Shown here piece by piece: positions 9,359 to 18,466 of a DNA stretch of 64,000 bases. Position 1 is the stretch's first letter, and every line of letters starts with the position of its first letter. Both the position numbers and the translations under genes were made by a program. The DNA is from Burkholderiales bacterium (GTDB lineage: Bacteria > Pseudomonadota > Gammaproteobacteria > Burkholderiales > Usitatibacteraceae), in the NCBI GenBank assembly GCA_019634955.1, contig JAHCAK010000025.1, positions 1 through 64,000 on the forward strand, given 5' to 3'. The notes under the pieces were generated by a model that searched no databases, was not told where the DNA came from, and was given only the letters and a program-made list of their open reading frames with translations.

Positions 9359-11290
9359 ATGAAACCCGCCTTCCGTCCCCTGCTGAAGCCCCTCGCCCTC
9401 GCGCTCGCGCTGGCCGGCGCCGGGCCCGCGCTCGCCTTCCAGTTCAAGCTGGACAACGGGCTCACGGGGAGCCTCGACACGACCCTGTCCTACGGGATCT
9501 CGGTGCGCGCGAGCGACCGCGACCGCTCGCTCGTCGGCATCGCCAACGGCGGCACCGCCCGCTCGGTGAACGAGGACGACGGCAACCTCAACTACAACAA
9601 GAACAAGGCCTTCGCGAGCATCGCCAAGGCGACCACGGAGCTCGAGCTCAAGTGGGGCAACTTCGGCTTCTTCGGGCGCGGCCTCGCGTTCTACGACTTC
9701 GAGAACGCCGACAACGACAAGCTGGGCCCGACGGCCAAGGACCGCGTCGGCAAGAACGTCCAGGGCCTGGACGGCTTCGTGAGCGCGGCCTTCGAGCCCA
9801 TGGGCAAGAACCTGCGCCTGCGCGCCGGCCGGCAGGTGATCAGCTGGGGCGAGAGCACCTTCATCCCCAACGGCATCAACGTGATCAACCCCGTGGACCT
9901 CTCCAAGCTGCGCATCCCGGGCTCGGAGATCAAGGAGGCCTTCCTGCCCACCACGGGCCTGTGGGCGAACCTGGAGCTCACGCAGAACGCGAGCCTCGAG
10001 GGCTTCTACCTCACGAACCACGACAAGATCCGCATCGACCCGCGCGGCACCTACTTCTCCAACAACGACTTCGCCTCCGACGACGCCACCCGCGTGATCC
10101 TGTCGTTCGGCCGCCGCAACGACCAGAACAAGCCGCCGTCCAACCCCGTGCCGCCGGTCGTCCCGACGCTCGGCACCGCGGCCAGCGCCCTCTACGGCCC
10201 GTTCGACCCGGCCGCCTCCGTGTGGGCCCCGCGCTCCCCCGACCGCGACCCCAGCGACAACGGGCAGTACGGCCTCGCCTTGCGCTACCTCGCGCCGGAC
10301 CTCAACAACACGGAATTCGGCGTGTACTACATGAACTACCACAGCCGGATCCCGCTCTTCTCGGGCATCAAGGGCACGGCCACCTCCATCCTCACCGGCG
10401 GGCCGCTCATCGCCCCGATCTGCGGCCAGGCGGCGCTGCGCTCGCTCTGCCACACGGGCACCGCGACCTATTTCGCGGAGTTCCCGGAGGACATCCGCCT
10501 CTTCGGCGTGAGCTTCAACACGGCCGGCCCGGCGGGCATCGCGCTGCAGGGCGAGTACTCCTACCGCTCCAATCTCCCGGTCCAGTACTCGACGCCGGAG
10601 CTGCTGCTGGCCGCCCTCGGCCTGCCCAACACGATCACGGGCTTCACGCAGATCCCGGGCGCGCCCACGGGGGCCACGTCCGCGGCGCTGGTCCCGGACG
10701 GCTCCTACCTGCAGGGCTACCGGCGCCTCAAGGCGAGCCAGTTCCAGCTCACCGGCACCAAGAGCGTTCCCAACACCTTGGGCGCCGAGCAGCTGGTGCT
10801 CCTCGGCGAGGCGGGCGTGACCTACTTCCACAGCCTGCCCACGGACGTGAAGTTCAACGGCCCGGCCAACCACCTGCCGGTGACCGCCTTCGGCTCCGTG
10901 CTCTCGAGCGCTTTCTCGACGCAGCCCGACGGGTTCCTCACGAGCGTGTCGTGGGGCTACCGCCTGGTCGGCCGGCTCGAGTACACCAACGCGCTCTTCG
11001 GCGGCAACATCGCCCCGCGCATGGCGTGGGCGCACGACGTGAAGGGCGTGGGCCCCAGCTTCAACGAAGGCGTGAAGTCGCTCTCCGTCGGCGCGAGCTG
11101 GGACTACCAGCGCCAGTGGCTGGTGGACATCCAGTACACCGGCTACATGGGCGGGCGCACCTACTGCGGCACCGACGTGCCGCCGACGGGCAGCGTGGTG
11201 ACCCCGGGCCAGAGCGCCAGCTGGTGCGGCAGCGCCAACCCGCTCAAGGACCGCGACTTCTACTCGGTCAGCGTGAGCTACTCGTTCTGA
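9359..11290 (+). CDS. DUF1302 outer-membrane protein
   Basis: The 643-residue protein has a Sec signal peptide (about residues 1-29, ending ALAF) and then alternating amphipathic strands rich in Tyr and Gly. It ends in YSVSVSYSF, a terminal Phe typical of outer-membrane beta-barrels assembled by Bam. DUF1302 proteins are usually encoded beside DUF1329, Ycf48-like and MMPL genes, as here, and are thought to take part in moving hydrophobic compounds across the outer membrane. That function is inferred from context. The start at 9359 follows CAGGAGA and places the signal peptide at the N-terminus. An upstream in-frame extension is possible but has no signal character. Confidence 0.9.
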   Translation: MKPAFRPLLKPLALALALAGAGPALAFQFKLDNGLTGSLDTTLSYGISVRASDRDRSLVGIANGGTARSVNEDDGNLNYNKNKAFASIAKATTELELKWGNFGFFGRGLAFYDFENADNDKLGPTAKDRVGKNVQGLDGFVSAAFEPMGKNLRLRAGRQVISWGESTFIPNGINVINPVDLSKLRIPGSEIKEAFLPTTGLWANLELTQNASLEGFYLTNHDKIRIDPRGTYFSNNDFASDDATRVILSFGRRNDQNKPPSNPVPPVVPTLGTAASALYGPFDPAASVWAPRSPDRDPSDNGQYGLALRYLAPDLNNTEFGVYYMNYHSRIPLFSGIKGTATSILTGGPLIAPICGQAALRSLCHTGTATYFAEFPEDIRLFGVSFNTAGPAGIALQGEYSYRSNLPVQYSTPELLLAALGLPNTITGFTQIPGAPTGATSAALVPDGSYLQGYRRLKASQFQLTGTKSVPNTLGAEQLVLLGEAGVTYFHSLPTDVKFNGPANHLPVTAFGSVLSSAFSTQPDGFLTSVSWGYRLVGRLEYTNALFGGNIAPRMAWAHDVKGVGPSFNEGVKSLSVGASWDYQRQWLVDIQYTGYMGGRTYCGTDVPPTGSVVTPGQSASWCGSANPLKDRDFYSVSVSYSF

Positions 11291-11361
11291 TTCCCGCACC
11301 GGGGGCGCCGCCAGGCGCCCCTGGCGGCACGCACAAGACAGACAACCGGAGGAGACCCAGC

Positions 11362-12726
11362 ATGTTCGCCATCACGAAGAAGGCCGCGGCGCTCGTCGCC
11401 GTCGGCGCAGCCTTCGCCGTTCCCGCCGCCGCCGAGATGTCCGCGGCGGACGTCGCCAAGCTCGGCACCACGCTCACCCCGGTGGGCGCCGAGAAGGCCG
11501 GCAACGCCGCGGGCACCATCCCCGCCTGGGACGGCGGCATCACCCGGCCCGTGCCGGGCTACAAGGCCGGCGGCCAGTACCCGGACCCGTTCCCCAACGA
11601 CAAGCCGCTCTTCACGATCACGGCCGCGAACGCCGACCAGCACAAGGACAAGCTCTCGCCCGGCCAGGTGGCGATGCTGAAGAAGTACCCGGACTACAAG
11701 ATGATCGTGTATCCGACGCGCCGCACGGCCGCCTTCCCGCAGTGCCACTACAACGAGACGAAGGAGTGCGCGCCCAAGGCGAAGCTCGCCGCGGGCGGCA
11801 ACGGTGTCACGGGCTGCACGGGCGGCATCCCGTTCCCGGTTCCCAAGGACGGCTACGAGGCCATCTGGAATTCGATGCTGCGCTACCGCGGCGACACCTT
11901 CGCCCAGCACTGGGCGCAGGCGGCCGTCACGCGCACCGGCGACTACGCCATCGTGAAGTTCGAGTACGAGTACGACTTCCAGTACGGCAACTGCTCCAAG
12001 CCCGTGGCGCAGCGCGAGAACAACAAGATCCTCAACTACCTGCAGGTCACGACCGCCCCGGCGCGCCTGGCGGGCCAGATCCTGCTCGTGCACGAGACGG
12101 TCGACCAGGCGAAGGAGCCGCGCTCGGCGTGGACCTACAACCCCGGCCAGCGCCGCGTGCGCCTCGCCCCGAACGTCGCCTACGACAACCCCGGGACGGC
12201 GGCCGACGGCCTGCGCACCAACGACGACTTCGGCATGTTCAACGGCGCGACCGACCGCTACAACTGGCGGCTGGTGGGCAAGAAGGAGATGTACATCCCG
12301 TACAACTCCTACCGCATGACGGCCCCCAACCTCAAGTACGCGGACGTGCTCAAGCCCGGGCACCTCAACCAGGATCTCGCCCGTTACGAGCTGCACCGCG
12401 TCTGGGTGGTCGAGGCCACGCTCAAGCCGGGCACGAGCCACATCTACGCCAAGCGCAACTTCTACATCGACGAGGACAGCTGGGCGATCGTGGCCACCGA
12501 CAAGTACGACGGGCGCGGCGAGCTCTGGCGCTTCTCGGAGCAGCACAACGAGAACTGGTACAACGTCCCGATGTTCTTCGGCACGATCGAGGTGCACCAC
12601 GACCTGCAGTCCGGCCGCTACATCGCCATGGGGCTGAGGAACGAGGAGACCACGATCTACGCGCCGGTCAAGCGCTCCGGGGCCGACTACAGCCCGAACG
12701 CGCTGCGCAGCCTCGGGACGCGCTAG
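11362..12726 (+). CDS. DUF1329 periplasmic/outer-membrane-associated protein
   Basis: The 454-residue protein has a signal peptide (about residues 1-24, ending PAAAE). The mature part contains DUF1329 hallmarks: TPVGAEKAGN and IPAWDGG near the N-terminus, and WTYNPGQRRVRLAPN and YNWRLVGKKEMYIPYNSY in the body. The fold is related to LolA/LolB-type lipoprotein-sorting proteins, which bind acyl chains in a half-barrel. A lipid-handling role next to the DUF1302 barrel is therefore plausible but inferred. CGGAGGAG precedes the ATG. A GC hairpin (about 11302-11321) lies between the two genes, yet they are 71 bases apart and same-stranded. Confidence 0.9.
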   Translation: MFAITKKAAALVAVGAAFAVPAAAEMSAADVAKLGTTLTPVGAEKAGNAAGTIPAWDGGITRPVPGYKAGGQYPDPFPNDKPLFTITAANADQHKDKLSPGQVAMLKKYPDYKMIVYPTRRTAAFPQCHYNETKECAPKAKLAAGGNGVTGCTGGIPFPVPKDGYEAIWNSMLRYRGDTFAQHWAQAAVTRTGDYAIVKFEYEYDFQYGNCSKPVAQRENNKILNYLQVTTAPARLAGQILLVHETVDQAKEPRSAWTYNPGQRRVRLAPNVAYDNPGTAADGLRTNDDFGMFNGATDRYNWRLVGKKEMYIPYNSYRMTAPNLKYADVLKPGHLNQDLARYELHRVWVVEATLKPGTSHIYAKRNFYIDEDSWAIVATDKYDGRGELWRFSEQHNENWYNVPMFFGTIEVHHDLQSGRYIAMGLRNEETTIYAPVKRSGADYSPNALRSLGTR

Positions 12727-12751
12727 TGCCCGACCCGGCCACCGGCCGGCC

Positions 12752-12799
12752 GGGGGCAGTATCGCCGCGCGGGCATCGCGCGGGGGACTGCCCCCTTTT
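12752..12799 (+). terminator. Long stem-loop with short T-run between DUF1329 and Ycf48-like genes
   Basis: GGGGGCAGT (12752-12760) pairs with ACTGCCCCC (12787-12795), followed by TTTT. The loop itself contains an inner CCGCGCG/CGCGCGG hairpin. It looks like a partial terminator or attenuator that splits expression of the outer-membrane genes from the Ycf48/MMPL genes. Confidence 0.55.
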
Positions 12800-12814
12800 C
12801 ATTGGAGAGCCGCC

Positions 12815-13777
12815 ATGAGAACCACCGCCGTTGCCGGGCTCGCCGCCGCGGCAGCCCTCGCGCTCGGCACGGCAGCCGCTCGCGCGGAGATCCTGCCCGA
12901 GTCGGGGCCGCTGCCGAAGGTCACGATGGAGCGCCTGCTGCTCATCGACGCCACCCACCGCGGCAGCCGCGTCGTGGCGGTGGGCGACCGCGGCTACATC
13001 GTGCTCTCGGACGACAACGGCAAGACCTGGCGGCGCGCCAAGTCGCCCCCGGCGCCGCTCCTCACGGCGGTCGAGTTCCTCGACGCGAAGCGCGGCTGGG
13101 CGGTGGGCCACGATTCCGTGATCCTCGCCACGGCCGACGGCGGCGAGACCTGGACGCGGCAGTTCGAGGCCGCCGCGGAGCAGCGGCCGCTCCTGGACGT
13201 GCTCTTCGTGGACGGGAACACCGGCTACGCCATCGGCGCCTACGGCGCGTTCTACGAGACGGCCGACGGCGGCAAGACCTGGAACGACCGCAAGGTCATC
13301 GCGGACGACAAGCACCTCAACGCCCTCATCCGCCTTCCCGAGGGGCGGCTCCTCATCCTCGGCGAGGCGGGCACGATCCTCTCGTCGAAGGACGCGGGCA
13401 AGACCTGGACGGCCGTGCCCTCGCCGTACAAGGGCTCGCTCTTCGGCGGCGTCGTCGCCGACAACGGCGCGGTCGTCGCTTTCGGGCTGCGCGGGCGGAT
13501 CTTCCGCTCGACCGACGGCGGGGCCAGCTGGAAGGCCGTGGACAACGCCTCGACCGCCACCCTCATGGGCGGCGCGAAGCTGCCCGACGGGGCGCTGGTC
13601 CTCGCCGGCAACGGGGGCACGGTGCTCGTCTCCCGCGACCACGGCGAATCCTTCGTGCCGCTCGCCACGGGCAGCACCAAGGCCTTCGCGCGGGCGATCC
13701 TCGGGCCGCCCGGCGCGGTGATCCTCATCGGCGAGACCGGCGCGCGCGAGGTGCCGCTCCCGCTCGCCAAGCGCTAG
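12815..13777 (+). CDS. Ycf48/HCF136-like secreted beta-propeller
   Basis: 320-residue protein with a signal peptide (about 1-24, ending ARAE), followed by repeated BNR/Ycf48-type blades. The recurring pattern is DGGETW / DGGKTW / DAGKTW / DGGASW at about 45-residue spacing, and RGWAVGHDSVILAT is a typical Ycf48 segment. In cyanobacteria Ycf48 helps assemble photosystem II, which is absent here. In heterotrophic proteobacteria relatives are found with DUF1302, DUF1329 and MMPL genes and probably act as periplasmic adaptors of that transporter. The MMPL gene starts 13 bases after the stop, so the two are surely co-transcribed. Confidence 0.85.
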   Translation: MRTTAVAGLAAAAALALGTAAARAEILPESGPLPKVTMERLLLIDATHRGSRVVAVGDRGYIVLSDDNGKTWRRAKSPPAPLLTAVEFLDAKRGWAVGHDSVILATADGGETWTRQFEAAAEQRPLLDVLFVDGNTGYAIGAYGAFYETADGGKTWNDRKVIADDKHLNALIRLPEGRLLILGEAGTILSSKDAGKTWTAVPSPYKGSLFGGVVADNGAVVAFGLRGRIFRSTDGGASWKAVDNASTATLMGGAKLPDGALVLAGNGGTVLVSRDHGESFVPLATGSTKAFARAILGPPGAVILIGETGAREVPLPLAKR

Positions 13778-13790
13778 GAGCGCGAAGACG

Positions 13791-16115
13791 ATGCTCGACA
13801 GGCTCATCCAGGCGGTATCCAACCTCGTCTTCGGCAACCGCAAGGCGCTGCTCGTCGTCTTCGCGATCCTGACGGTCCTCTTCGCGGCCTCGGCCTCGCG
13901 CCTGACGGTGGACGCGGGCTTCAACAAGATGGTGCCGCTGGAGCACCCGTACATGAAGGTGTACCGCGACTACGAGAAGGTGTTCGGCGGCGCCAACCGC
14001 ATCGCCGTCGCGATCGTCCAGAAGGACGGCGACATCTTCAACAAGGAGTACATGGCGAAGCTGAAGGCGCTCACCGACGACGTGTTCCTGCTGAACGGCG
14101 TCGACCGGCCGAGCGTGAAGTCGCTCTTCACGCCCAACACGCGCTTCATCGAGGTGATCGAGGAGGGCTTCTCGGGCGGCAACGTCATCCCCGCGACCTT
14201 CCAGGGCACCGACGAGGACCTGCAGCAGGTCCGCGCCAACGTGCAGAAGTCGAGCGAGATCGGCCGCACGGTGGCCACCGACTTCACGGGCGCGCTGGTG
14301 ACGGCGGGCCTCCTGGAGATCGACCCGCAGACGAACAGGCGGCTCAACTACTTCGAGGTCTCGGCGAAGCTGGACGAGCTTCGCGCCAAGTACGAGGGCC
14401 CGAGGCACAGCGTGCACGTGATCGGGTTCGCCAAGGCCGTGGGCGACATCCGCGACGGCGCGCGCGGCGTGCTCGCCTTCTTCGGCGTGGCCTTCGTGAT
14501 CACCGCCGGCCTCATGCTCTGGTTCGTGAAGGACGTGAAGCTCACCGGGGTCGCGCTCGTGGTGGCGATGATGCCGGTGCTGTGGCTGCTGGGGACGCTC
14601 CCCATCCTCGGCTACGGCATCGACCCGCTTTCCATCCTCGTGCCCTTCCTCATCTTCTCCATCGGCGTCTCGCACGCCGTGCAGATGGCCAAGACCTGGG
14701 AGCACGAGGTCGTGGCCGGCACCGACAGCCTCACGGCCGCCAAGCGCGCCTTCGCGCGCCTCTTCATCCCCGGCACCTTCGCGCTGCTCACCAACGTGCT
14801 GGGCTTCGCGGTGATCATGCTGATCCCCATCGACATCGTGCGCGAGCTGGGCATCACGGCATCGCTCGGTGTCGCGTGGATGATCGTCACGAACAAGATG
14901 CTGCTGCCGATCCTGCTCTCGCACCTGCACATCGCGAAGCAGGCGGCCAGCAAGGACGCCTACATGGAAAGCCGGGTGGAGCGCGTCTGGAACGCGGCCT
15001 CGGGCAGCGTGGAGCGCGGCCGCGCCACCGCCATCGTCGCCGCCGCCGCGGTCGTCCTCGCCGTGGGGATCGTCGGCGCGCACGACCTGAAGGTGGGCGA
15101 CTACGGCATCGGCGTGCCGGAGCTGCGCCCCGAGTCCCGCTACAACCTCGACAACGCGAAGATCGTCGAGAAGTTCGCGATGGGCACCAACACGCTGGGC
15201 GTGGTCGCGCAGACCAAGGGCGTGCAGGGCGCGTGCACGAACTACGAGATCATGACCCTGATCGAGAAGTTCGACTGGTTCATGCAGAACGCGCCCGGGA
15301 CGCAGTCGGTGATCTCGCTGCCGGGCCTCGCGCGCGGCGTGAACGCGGGTTTCAACGAGGGCAACCTCAAGTGGCGCCAGCTCCCGCGCGACCCGCAGGT
15401 GATGGCGCAGTCGGTGACGCCGATCGACACGGCCACGGGGCTCCTCAACCCAGACTGCAGCGCCATGCAGGTGCTCGTCTTCACCACCGACCAGCAGGGC
15501 GAGACGATCGCCTCCCTCGTGGCCAACGTGAAGGACTTCGCCGCGAAGCACGACAACGCCAACCTCCAGTTCAAGCTCGCCACCGGCAACGTGGGCGTCA
15601 TGGCCGCGACCAACGAGGCCGTGGATTCCGCGCGCTGGGAGATGAACTTCGCCATCTTCGGCGCGCTGCTGGTGATGTGCATGATCACCTTCCAGAGCCT
15701 GCGGGCCACGCTCTGCATCCTCATCCCGCTCGCGATCGTCTCGGTGCTCTGCGAGGCGCTCATGCCGCTGCTGGGCATCGGCCTCAAGGTCTCCACGCTC
15801 CCGGTGATCGCGCTCGGCGTGGGCGTCGGCGTCGATTACGGCATCTACCTCTACGACCGGATCGAGGTGCACCTGGAGGAGGGCAAGGCGCTCGCCACCG
15901 CCTTCTTCGAGGCCCTCAAGGAGCGGGGCACGGCCATGGTCTTCACGGCGGTGACGATGACCATCGGCGTGGGCACCTGGGCGATGTCGGCGCTCAAGTT
16001 CCAGGCCGACATGGGGATCCTCCTCGCCTTCATGTTCTTCCTGAACATGCTGGGCGCGATCTTCCTGCTGCCGGCGCTGGCGGCGTTCCTGATCAAGCCG
16101 CACAAGGCGGCGTAA
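13791..16115 (+). CDS. MMPL/RND-family transporter
   Basis: Inner-membrane proton-driven exporter or flippase of 774 residues with the duplicated RND layout. TM1 is at about 20-38, a periplasmic loop of about 190 residues follows, then a helix bundle at about 226-410, a second loop, and a second bundle to the end. The second bundle carries GVGVGVDYGIYLYDR at about residue 680, with the Asp expected for proton relay. The equivalent first-half site reads SIGVSHAVQ and lacks an Asp, so the relay is asymmetric. The family includes hopanoid and lipid transporters (HpnN, MmpL). Context with DUF1302, DUF1329 and an acylase points to a hydrophobic or acylated substrate. No adaptor of the AcrA type is nearby. 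Confidence 0.9.
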   Translation: MLDRLIQAVSNLVFGNRKALLVVFAILTVLFAASASRLTVDAGFNKMVPLEHPYMKVYRDYEKVFGGANRIAVAIVQKDGDIFNKEYMAKLKALTDDVFLLNGVDRPSVKSLFTPNTRFIEVIEEGFSGGNVIPATFQGTDEDLQQVRANVQKSSEIGRTVATDFTGALVTAGLLEIDPQTNRRLNYFEVSAKLDELRAKYEGPRHSVHVIGFAKAVGDIRDGARGVLAFFGVAFVITAGLMLWFVKDVKLTGVALVVAMMPVLWLLGTLPILGYGIDPLSILVPFLIFSIGVSHAVQMAKTWEHEVVAGTDSLTAAKRAFARLFIPGTFALLTNVLGFAVIMLIPIDIVRELGITASLGVAWMIVTNKMLLPILLSHLHIAKQAASKDAYMESRVERVWNAASGSVERGRATAIVAAAAVVLAVGIVGAHDLKVGDYGIGVPELRPESRYNLDNAKIVEKFAMGTNTLGVVAQTKGVQGACTNYEIMTLIEKFDWFMQNAPGTQSVISLPGLARGVNAGFNEGNLKWRQLPRDPQVMAQSVTPIDTATGLLNPDCSAMQVLVFTTDQQGETIASLVANVKDFAAKHDNANLQFKLATGNVGVMAATNEAVDSARWEMNFAIFGALLVMCMITFQSLRATLCILIPLAIVSVLCEALMPLLGIGLKVSTLPVIALGVGVGVDYGIYLYDRIEVHLEEGKALATAFFEALKERGTAMVFTAVTMTIGVGTWAMSALKFQADMGILLAFMFFLNMLGAIFLLPALAAFLIKPHKAA

Positions 16116-16171
16116 CGGCGCCGGCCAGGGGGCGATGGATGCTCCCCGGGGCGCACAAGGGAGGTGTGAAG

Positions 16172-18334
16172 ATGGGATGTTCCACAAGGCGAATGGCGCG
16201 AATCCTGGCATGCGCGGCGTCGGCGTGCCTGGCGACGGCGGCGATGGCCGCGCTGCCGATGGCCGCCGGGACCGGCGCCGCGACCTACGTCGTTCGCAAC
16301 GACGGCACCGCGTGGGTCTTCGGCACCAGTTCCGGCGACGTGTCCTACCTGCCGACGCCGCTGCTCATCGAAGGCAACCTCGCTCCGCTCCGCAACGTCA
16401 CGTCGATCGCCGGCGGCACCAGCCACGCGGTCGCCGTCGCCGGAGGCAGTCTCTATGTCTGGGGGTTCAACGGCAACGGCGAGCTCGGCACGGGCGATAC
16501 GGCTTCCGTGTCGCGGCCGAGGTTCCGGTCGAGCGGCTGCGGGGGGAGCGTGGTCGCGGTGGCAGCGGGGGCGACGCACTCGCTTGCGCTCTGCAGCGAG
16601 GGGACGGTCCGTTCGTGGGGGTCCAACGGCACCGGCCAGCTGGGCATCAACGTCGCCGGCGCGTCCCAGCTCACGCCGCAGACGGTCGTCGGCGTGGGCG
16701 GGGCCGGCACCCTCGGCAACGTCGTGGCGATCGCCGCCGGAGGAGCGGCTTCCTACGCGCTCCTCGGCGACGGTACCGTGGTGGCGTGGGGATTCAACGG
16801 CGACGGCCAGCTCGGAGACGCCACCACGACGCAGCGCAACGCGCCCGTGGCGGTGAAGAACGTGGGGGGCGCCGGCCAGCTCGCGAACGTGACGCACCTC
16901 GCGGCGGCGTTCAGGCATGCCGTCGCGCGGCGCAGCGACGGGTCGGTCGTGGCCTGGGGCGACAATGCGTATGGCCAGCTGGGAGTCGGCTCGACGGCGG
17001 GCCCTTACACCAGCCCGACGCCCGTGCAGGGCGTGGGTGGCGGCGGAACGCTGGCCGGGGTGCGTTCCATCGCGGCCGGCGGCTTCGCCACGAGCTACGC
17101 CATCACCGAATCCGGCAGGCTGCTCGCCTGGGGAAGCAACACCGAGGGCGTGGTCGGCGACGGGTCGACGGCCAACCGCACGACCCCCTTCGACACGGGG
17201 CTGGAGGGCGTGGCCGTGGTCGGCCCCAATTTCTCGAACTGCACGAATTGCAACCACCACGTCGTCGCGGTGACAGGGTACGGCGTCACCTTTTCCTGGG
17301 GCGACAACACCTACGGCCAGCTCGGCGTCGGCTATGCGTTCTCCGGTTCGCGCACGATCCCGGGGCTCGTGAACTCGCAAGACCCGGCCGTGCCCTTCTT
17401 CGCCAAGGTGGGCACCGACGCGCAGCAACCTCGTGCGGATGCCACCGGCGACCTGCGCTCGGACGTGATATGGACGGAGCCTTCGACCGGCGGGCTGTAC
17501 CTGTGGGCCATGGACGGGCGGGGAGTCTTCCCGCAGCCCCTGGGGGCGGTGGGAGGCGGCTGGGCGCTCGCGGGCAGCGGCGACCTCGACTTCGACGGCT
17601 TCGCGGACCTCCTTTGGCGCCATGCCGACGGGTCGATGTACGCGTGGTTCATGGAAGGGCCCGTCGTCCGCGGCCACGGCTTCCTGCCGGGCATCGACCC
17701 GGCGTGGTCCATCCTCGCGGTGAACGATTTCACGGGCGAGGGAAGCGCGGACATCCTGCTGCGGCGGGCGAGCGACGGCGCGATGGTGATCTGGCAGATG
17801 GCGGGGCTTTCGCTCGCCCGCGTGATCAATGCGGGCACGCTGTCCGCCGCCACCTGGTCGCTCGCGGCCAGCGGCGACCTCAACGGCGACGGAAGGGCGG
17901 ACATGCTCTGGCGCGACACCGCGGGCGGCTTCTATGCGTGGATCACGGGCGCCCCCAACTCGTTGACCGGCAATCTCTCGCTCCTGGACCAGGGCGCGCT
18001 GCCCAACCCGGGGCTCGAGTGGACGGTCGCGGCCGCCGCCGACGTGGACGGCGACGGCAAGGCCGACATCGTGTTTCGCCGGCCCTCGGACGGCGCGAAC
18101 TACCTGTGGCGCATGAACGGCAAGGCGCTGGCGAGCCAGGCGGCGCTGCCCTTCGTCGGCCCGGAGTGGTCGATCGCGACCGTGGGCGACTTCAATGGCG
18201 ACGGCCGCAACGATCTCTTCTTCCGGCGCGGCGACGGCGTGAACTACGTCTGGCTCATGAACGACGCCACCATCATCGACCAGGGCACGCTGCCTTCGGT
18301 CGGGCCGACCTGGTCGGTCGTCTCGCCGAAGTGA
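16172..18334 (+). CDS. Secreted RCC1-VCBS protein, copy 1
   Basis: 720-residue predicted surface protein. A signal peptide (about 1-26) is followed by an RCC1-type seven-bladed propeller (about 30-405) with recurring VVAWGxNxxGQLG and VxAIAAG strands. A VCBS/FG-GAP module (about 412-720) has loops such as DLNGDGRAD and DVDGDGKAD, which should bind calcium, separated by LWxMNG/WRxxDG strands. It ends in TWSVVSPK. Cys357 and Cys360 form an NCTNC motif before the last RCC1 blade. GAGGTG at 16161-16166 fixes the ATG; the frame is open upstream inside the MMPL gene. The ligand is unknown. RCC1 and FG-GAP propellers usually mediate protein or glycan binding, so an adhesin or sensor role is inferred. 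Confidence 0.85.
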   Translation: MGCSTRRMARILACAASACLATAAMAALPMAAGTGAATYVVRNDGTAWVFGTSSGDVSYLPTPLLIEGNLAPLRNVTSIAGGTSHAVAVAGGSLYVWGFNGNGELGTGDTASVSRPRFRSSGCGGSVVAVAAGATHSLALCSEGTVRSWGSNGTGQLGINVAGASQLTPQTVVGVGGAGTLGNVVAIAAGGAASYALLGDGTVVAWGFNGDGQLGDATTTQRNAPVAVKNVGGAGQLANVTHLAAAFRHAVARRSDGSVVAWGDNAYGQLGVGSTAGPYTSPTPVQGVGGGGTLAGVRSIAAGGFATSYAITESGRLLAWGSNTEGVVGDGSTANRTTPFDTGLEGVAVVGPNFSNCTNCNHHVVAVTGYGVTFSWGDNTYGQLGVGYAFSGSRTIPGLVNSQDPAVPFFAKVGTDAQQPRADATGDLRSDVIWTEPSTGGLYLWAMDGRGVFPQPLGAVGGGWALAGSGDLDFDGFADLLWRHADGSMYAWFMEGPVVRGHGFLPGIDPAWSILAVNDFTGEGSADILLRRASDGAMVIWQMAGLSLARVINAGTLSAATWSLAASGDLNGDGRADMLWRDTAGGFYAWITGAPNSLTGNLSLLDQGALPNPGLEWTVAAAADVDGDGKADIVFRRPSDGANYLWRMNGKALASQAALPFVGPEWSIATVGDFNGDGRNDLFFRRGDGVNYVWLMNDATIIDQGTLPSVGPTWSVVSPK

Positions 18335-18390
18335 GCGCCGGGGCGGTGGCTTCCCGCCCGTCACCGTAGCGGTTACACTGCGCAGCGCAA

Positions 18391-18410
18391 CGCGCCCCCG
18401 AGAGGGCGCG
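18391..18410 (+). other. GC hairpin in leader of RCC1-VCBS copy 2
   Basis: CGCGCCC (18391-18397) pairs with GGGCGCG (18404-18410) between copies 1 and 2. A TACACT -10-like box lies just upstream (18374-18379), so the hairpin may lie in the 5' leader of copy 2. There is no T-run. Confidence 0.3.
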
Positions 18411-18424
18411 GGCACCTCTTGGCG

Positions 18425-18436
18425 CAAACCGGTTTG
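18425..18436. promoter_or_regulatory. Perfect palindrome CAAACCGGTTTG
   Basis: A 12-bp perfect palindrome 30 bases before the ATG of RCC1-VCBS copy 2. It has the same CAAAC...GTTTG half-sites as the site at 1259-1272 but with a 2-base spacer, within the published PsrA spacing range. It could be an operator for the surface-protein genes. Confidence 0.3.
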
Positions 18437-18466
18437 TCTCCGACAACAACGGATCGGGAGGCGTCG

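Noticed and set aside
12815-13777. Ycf48-like protein as evidence of photosynthesis
   Set aside because: No photosystem or chlorophyll genes are present. Ycf48-like propellers accompany DUF1302/DUF1329/MMPL genes in heterotrophic bacteria.
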